From: Musa acuminata AAA Group
Lineage: Eukaryota > Streptophyta > Magnoliopsida > Zingiberales > Musaceae
Direction of reading: 5' to 3'
Length of the DNA stretch: 64,000 nt
Assembly (NCBI RefSeq): GCF_036884655.1
Contig: NC_088356.1
Location: 12,727,001-12,791,000 of the forward strand
In this document: positions 59,146-64,000 of the stretch, in pieces
How positions within the stretch are numbered: the first letter of the stretch is position 1
How the letters are laid out: the number at the start of each line of letters is the position of its first letter
Translations under genes and position numbers: made by a program
Notes under the pieces: generated by a model
Told to the model about the DNA's origin: nothing
Database searches by the model: none
Seen by the model: only the letters and a program-made list of their open reading frames with translations

Positions 59146-60051
59146 TCACCAGGCTTGGAACCACCGGAGAGATCCATGGTAGCTTCCTGAATGCCGCTGA
59201 TCGTCGCGGGGCAAGTCCAGTACTGCATGAATCGAGTGCGCCGAGCTTGCCTGCGTGCTCGGTGCAGGACCGTATGTACAGGGTACATGTTGCCACTTGC
59301 TGCCGAACCTTTGCTTCGAGTACCTCAAGTTGTACTGCTCAGCCTTCTCAGCTCCTGGTGTGGGCATCAAGTCTTCCGTGCACCGCTGCTCACTGCGTGC
59401 TGTCGCGGAATCGCATGGCGAGTAGAGAGGCTGCTGCTGATCGCCATGCTGCATGACTGGCGAATTGTGCTTCAACTCATGAAGCTCCGAGCTTGATTCC
59501 AGGTACTGCCCATCGCTAGGCTCATATTTCCATATCATGCAGTGCTTGTCACCGGACGTCAGGTGAGGCATCTGCTGGAAACTTGGTTCCGAGTCAAGAT
59601 AAGGCTCAGGCTGAGGTTCCGAATTATAGCCGACTGAGTTGCTCCTTGAGCCGACGATAGGCATAGATCTAAAGCGACCATTTTGCTGCAACTCCGCAAG
59701 CCAAGCCCGGAGCTTAGGAGAGGGAATCTCCGACTGATGATGCTGTTCCTCCTCCGGTTCCGAACCAAAAATAGGTGATAGCTGCCACCCAGCTACTAGG
59801 GGGACCGGTGCTGATTCTTGCGATCGTTCCTCCTCTGAGTTCGGTGAAGACGTTGAACCCCTTGGGAGCAGCTGCCACAAGGGCAACAAGGCCTTCTCGG
59901 ACAAAAACGGATATGCTCTGTGAATCTCACACTCCAGCTCGACTTGACGTTGCAATCGCTCCAAGGTCTCTTCGGCCCTTCTCTTATCTGCTTCGAACGT
60001 CGCAGCAGGATCCTTATCCCTCATGCTAATATTACCTGTCAAGGAAGCCAT
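59146..60051 (-). CDS. Unrecognised 301-residue protein
   Basis: A long uninterrupted frame whose ATG has a very good plant context (ACAATGGC). Residues about 16-50 are highly charged and likely coiled coil (FEADKRRAEETLERLQRQVE), followed by a hydrophobic/Pro patch (FLSEKALLPLWQLLPR). The rest is low-complexity Ser/Pro/Glu/Gln-rich with YNSEPQPEPYLDSEPS and similar, and ends in HGSLRWFQAW. I do not recognise a family. No intron was needed. It could be a lineage-specific protein or a fragment of a larger gene. Expression evidence would settle it. Confidence 0.5.
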   Translation of the reverse strand: MASLTGNISMRDKDPAATFEADKRRAEETLERLQRQVELECEIHRAYPFLSEKALLPLWQLLPRGSTSSPNSEEERSQESAPVPLVAGWQLSPIFGSEPEEEQHHQSEIPSPKLRAWLAELQQNGRFRSMPIVGSRSNSVGYNSEPQPEPYLDSEPSFQQMPHLTSGDKHCMIWKYEPSDGQYLESSSELHELKHNSPVMQHGDQQQPLYSPCDSATARSEQRCTEDLMPTPGAEKAEQYNLRYSKQRFGSKWQHVPCTYGPAPSTQASSAHSIHAVLDLPRDDQRHSGSYHGSLRWFQAW

Positions 60052-60716
60052 TGTCTCAACATCAAGCTACCTCTCCGACTATGTTTCCATCATTAGCCGG
60101 TAGTAGGAGCCGTGTGTTACGCTTAACACGCAAACAATCATCGAGCATTGCTAGACAAAAATGGTATCTATTCTAATCTTAAGACCATGAGATTTATAGG
60201 CAAGCATGAGGCCTTTCGTGAAAGCGAGTTTAACGATCAGGTGTTCAACATGGAGTTTAATCATGTATATTTCAAATTAAGAACTCTTCCATTTTGCCCA
60301 AATGCTTGGCTCTTTAATTAGTTACTTTTGTACCTATGTGTCAAATCTACAGGAGCCAATCCATTTCAAGCATTTCATGATTAAAGGCTTCCCATCGTGT
60401 ACGCCATTGAAGTCGCTTAATAATCATTCCACTATGCATGTGGTGTTCGAGAGCAAAAGCGTATTTTGTAATCTCCCGATGATGATATCATTGCTTCTGC
60501 TGTTCTTATACCCTTTTTTATTTCTTTTTCGCACTCTCGATATGATGATACTAACGTGGTCAATGAAGGAGACGATGCTTTGTATACACAAGAACACGCC
60601 GCATTTCCCTTAGGTTGGTGTTTCGAATTGAGCATAAGCAGTAAGACGTAGGTTCTTTCGAACGAAATAAGATACAGCATAAGCAGTTAATGACGAGGGG
60701 AGGAGAAGGAACTCAC

Positions 60717-61218
60717 AGCCGAGCGGCACGAAATCCCAAAGCTTCCAGGCGTCATTTGCTTTCTCCCACTGGAACACCGGTTCCTTGTACTCGACTAATG
60801 GGTCGCCGACGGCACGAACAAAACGATTCGACGATGGTATTCTCGGCAGTGACACCCTGAACGAAACAGCAAAAGGCGGATGCCAAGAACAAGAACCAAA
60901 CGACGCAACCAACCAACCACGAAGCGAGGTAGCTAGCATCAAGTAGGTAGGCAACAACAGAAGAGCGACGAGGAGAGAAGCGTTCTTGGAAGGAGACGAA
61001 TCGACAGGGAGATGCATGAATTGATGGCATTACCTCGATCTTTTGTGTGGCCTCGCCTTGACCTCCGCCGAAATCCACCCGCCGGGGGGTCGCTTCCTGT
61101 TCTCCTCCAAGCTTCGTCCTCTCCTCACGCCGCTCCCTCTGTAAACCTGGTGGATTCTAGATGGAGACGCAAGGGGAAATATGAGAGGGGGAGTAGCAGC
61201 AGGAGGAGAGGCCGCCAT
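60717..61218 (-). CDS. Possible plastid-targeted protein, two exons, incomplete
   Basis: Exon 1 (61218-61034) starts MAASPPAATPPLIFPLASPS, Ser/Ala/Pro-rich and poor in acidic residues like a chloroplast transit peptide. An upstream in-frame Met at 61245 is the alternative start. A donor (GAG followed by GTAATG) joins in frame to exon 2 (60856-60717), which encodes VSLPRIPSSNRFVRAVGDPL, then VEYKEPVFQWEKANDAWKLW and DFVPLG, ending at a GTGAGT donor in phase 1. A third exon is required but I could not identify it downstream. The conserved-looking FQWEKANDAWKLWDF block suggests a real protein; I do not recognise the family. Confidence 0.45.
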
Positions 61219-61582
61219 CGATGGAGTCGGGAGCCGCTGAAACATTCGAGACAGGTGGCCGCGACGGCGACGGCGAGGGAGGTACGTAGTAGAACACGGA
61301 ACAGTTGTACGAGCCGCGATGCCGGTACTCTTCCTAACCGTCTCTTTTGCGGAGGTTGGTGGTTCCGGAGAGGATGTGGGCCGTCTTCATCAGGTCTGTG
61401 GCAGCGGTACTCCGTCGTCGATTTTTGATCGGCTACTAATAACACGCTATAATACGTGCATCAAAACAGTGCGGCATAAAAGTCTGGTGATGTTAAATGT
61501 TGAAGAAAGCTGCGTCTTATTTATTTCCTTGTGGAAGATTGAGCGTCCGCATTCTGTTGCTGAATGGAACGTCCCCGCTTGA

Positions 61583-62907
61583 CCCTCTCTTTCACGCCCA
61601 TCACCACAAAGACCCTGGAATCAATCCTCAGTAACCGGACCAAATAAACGTGGTTAAACTAGACAAAGGATATCGAGTGAGTGAGGATCCATGGCTCCAA
61701 CCTACCCATTGTATCGATCGTGCTGCATTGCATTGCATGAATGCTCGAGTTGAAATAAAACGAATGAATTAGACGAACTTGCAGTTCTAGTATCGTCACG
61801 GTACCAGCTGCTGCTGCGACTTCATTTACTTGCACCGCTCATTCACCCACTGGATCCCGTTGTTATTACGATGATGAGTTTGGCCATGTTCTTCTCGAGG
61901 CAGCAGCAAGTCCTCCGAACAAAGAAGAGCAGAGAACCTATGCATGTGAGCAGTCACCAGGCGTCTCGCCATTCCCTCTTTTGTTCTCAACTGGCTGACA
62001 ACACAGCTCATGCATCATCACAAAAATCGCACTGTCCCTCTCTCTATCTCTGTTCGGATGACATATAGCGGATATCACCATGTGATCATCTATCTATCTG
62101 CTGCTGTGGACTTTCAGAGGCATGCCACGGTCCCACCATCTCCCCTTCTCCTTCTCTGGTGGCTGGCCATGTGAGGATCACATCGTATGCTCGTCCCCAT
62201 GTCACTCTGCTGCCCACAATGTTTGAATGCCAACCAACCAGGTGCAGCGCACTCCCCCCCCCCCCCCCCCCCCCCCCCGCCGTTGATGGTCAATCTATCC
62301 AACAAGCTTGCTGCAGACTGAAGCTACATCGTTTTGGGGCATTAACTCCGCGCAGTGGGTGGCCATATCGGAAAGGTGAGAGAGTTTGGTCTCAGAAGAT
62401 GAAGAAGATTCACATCGCACCGAGAACTCCTCCATCGAACATCCCACCTTTCCAAGATGACGTGCTTGCTTGGCATCATAGCACCCACCACCCCCAAGAA
62501 GATCCAAACACACAACAACAAAAAACAAAGAATCATAGCAAAAACGAAGTGACTATCCATGCATGCATCTGGAAAAAGCTATCCACCGGTAATATGAAAA
62601 CCAAATCCTGTATGCGCCAACCATCGCCATTTACTTATTTCCTCCAAGAAGCTCCATTAAAAGATCCAAACGTACGCCAACCACCCCATTACATAAAATC
62701 AAGCTTCTCGGGCCACCCCAAAGAATCAACGAACACTATATGTGTATTGCTGCTGTGTATACCTCTACTGCACAAACTAAAACGACCCGTGAAGAAGAGC
62801 GAAGCCATGCATCGATCCTACACACAACTTGTACGGTGCCTAGTAATAAACAGAGCCGTAAGAAAAAGAATGGAAGCATGCAGTAGTGGCCGATGTCGGC
62901 CTCGCGT
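61583..62907. other. Intergenic DNA between the plastid-protein exons and XTH
   Basis: Contains a 25-C homopolymer (62254-62278). The 62.3-62.9 kb part is probably the XTH 3' flank. No supported gene. Confidence 0.5.
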
Positions 62908-63700
62908 TTAGGGTCTCCGGCTTTGGCGCCTGGCCCTCCGGCGGTCCCTCGGGTACTTGGTTTCGCCTGACTCGAAGAACCTGCTTTGCTCCGACGGGAT
63001 GATGTCGCAGTCGGGGAAGGTGACCGGGTACCGGTTGGCGTCGTAGCAGAAGGAGTAGGTCATGTAGCGCTCGCGGAACCGGCGCATGGCGGCGCGCTTT
63101 AAGGGGGTCATTTGGGCGAAGTCGGCCGCGAGGAGATCCTCGTTGGCCTCGGCGCACCGCCGGGCGGAGTCCACCTGCTGGATCGGGTCGACGCGGCATC
63201 CGCGGAGGACGAGGTCGGAGAGCTCCGCGACGAAGGGCGCGTACTTGTAGTTGACCTTGTACCTGCCGTTGGCGGTGGCCCAGGTGGAGCCGTCCCATAT
63301 GGTGGCGTAGATGGACATGGGCTTGGACGGGTAGTCGCCGCCCATGGCGTCGCTGCGGACCACCTCTCTGATAGGGGTGTCGTCGATGTAGAATCTGCAG
63401 AGCACCGTCATGATCACACCGATTAATCCACCGATGCACGAGGACGTAGGTACGCACGTAACAGGATGAAGTAGGATGGCAGGGGGCGTACATGATGTGG
63501 TCGGAGGTCCACAGAATGGAGTAGCGGTGAGCCTCGGCGGTGGGATCGAACGGGAGAAAGTAGCGCTCCTCGCGGCCTCGGCTGGTGCTGCCGTTGCCGT
63601 AGACGTTGGTCTGAATCCTCCAGTCCTTGCCTCTGATGTTGCCCAGGAACTCGAAGTCCAGCTCGTCGTGTGTCTTCTGGAACACATCTCCATTGGAAGT
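62908..63700 (-). CDS. XTH: Xyloglucan endotransglucosylase/hydrolase, last two exons (5' part beyond window)
   Basis: Exon 63700-63492 starts after a TTCGGTGCAG acceptor with TSNGDVFQKTHDELDFEFLG, which contains the catalytic GH16 motif DELDFEFLG (nucleophile and acid/base Glu), followed by NVYGNGS (N-glycosylation site) and REERYFLPFDPTAEAHRYSI. It joins in phase 2 to exon 63394-62908: FYIDDTPIREVVRSDAMGGD, SIYATIWDGSTWATANGRYK, then a Cys-containing XTH C-terminal region and a basic tail (RRRARRQSRRP). The sequence resembles XTH27/28-type (group III-B) members. XTHs cut and rejoin xyloglucan in the cell wall. The signal-peptide exon is not in the remaining 300 bp and must lie right of the window. 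The final intron is about 97 bp. Confidence 0.88.
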
Positions 63701-63764
63701 CTGCACCGAACATTCAGCACCACGAGACACCCGATCAATCATGCTGCAAGCTTCACCATGATCA

Positions 63765-63815
63765 ATACAATACAATACAATACAATACAATACAATACAA
63801 TACAATACAATACAA
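63765..63815 (+). repeat. (ATACA)n pentanucleotide microsatellite
   Basis: About ten ATACA units in a row inside the probable intron upstream of the XTH exon. It is a likely polymorphic site. Confidence 0.9.
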
Positions 63816-64000
63816 TAAATAGTTCGTTTGGTGCCCTCACGATATTTATCTCCCTCTCGCTCTTTTCTATGAACACATCCATAAAAATAGTGGCATCAAT
63901 CAACATGTCTGCATTCAACAACAGGGTTCGTGGACTCGGACGAAATCATCATTAAAACTCGCATATGATTTGATTCGAAAGACGTCGTCAGTAAAAGGAA

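Noticed and set aside
62254..62278. 25-C run considered as a retrotransposon polypurine tract
   Set aside because: No LTR start or coding remnant is next to it, so it is recorded only as a homopolymer.

Overview
This window looks like nuclear DNA of a flowering plant, probably a commelinid monocot; a Zingiberales species such as banana or Ensete is my guess from the gene style, not something the sequence proves. The evidence is GT-AG introns in plant gene families (MYC2-type bHLH, OPT transporter, XTH, an ACD11-binding-partner-type RRM protein), GC-rich coding exons in AT-rich surroundings, an intron-containing elongator tRNA-Met, and dense Copia and Gypsy LTR retrotransposon debris. No bacterial, organellar or rRNA genes were seen.

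Left gene block (1-10.9 kb): several exons of a conserved plant coiled-coil protein (minus strand, running off the left edge); a possible orphan first exon with a telo-box (plus, 5.7-6.1 kb); an intact single-exon MYC2-type jasmonate regulator (minus, 6.3-8.4 kb); and tRNA-Met(CAT) at 9977-10061.

Retrotransposon nest (11-37 kb): a chain of Copia elements of SIRE/Maximus type. Copies on the minus strand share LTRs (LTR - internal - LTR - internal - LTR). One keeps an intact 375-codon envelope-like ORF but no pol. Other Copia fragments and a second LTR family, present as stacked overlapping copies and one inverted copy, are nested in it. The U3 part of every usable Copia LTR carries a cluster of short GGCGGT/ACCGCC inverted repeats shortly upstream of a TATA box, and the same module precedes the envelope-like ORF. 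A small SAM-domain gene (29.9-30.4 kb) survives inside the nest. A roughly 0.65 kb direct duplication (10.18 and 37.51 kb) brackets it.

Middle (38.5-44.4 kb): a CT/GA hairpin, a 63-bp minisatellite, AT-rich DNA, then a five-exon BPA1-like gene (plus).

Tat-type Gypsy element (44,673-53,042, minus): 640/638-bp LTRs, a perfect GGCTC target duplication, primer binding site, polypurine tract, two RNase H domains, integrase, an antisense ORF region and about 31 copies of a 57/58-bp satellite. Gag, protease and reverse transcriptase are missing.

Right gene block (53.4-64 kb): a six-exon OPT peptide-transporter gene (746 codons), an unrecognised 301-codon ORF, two exons of a possible plastid protein, and the last two exons of an XTH gene whose start lies beyond the right edge.
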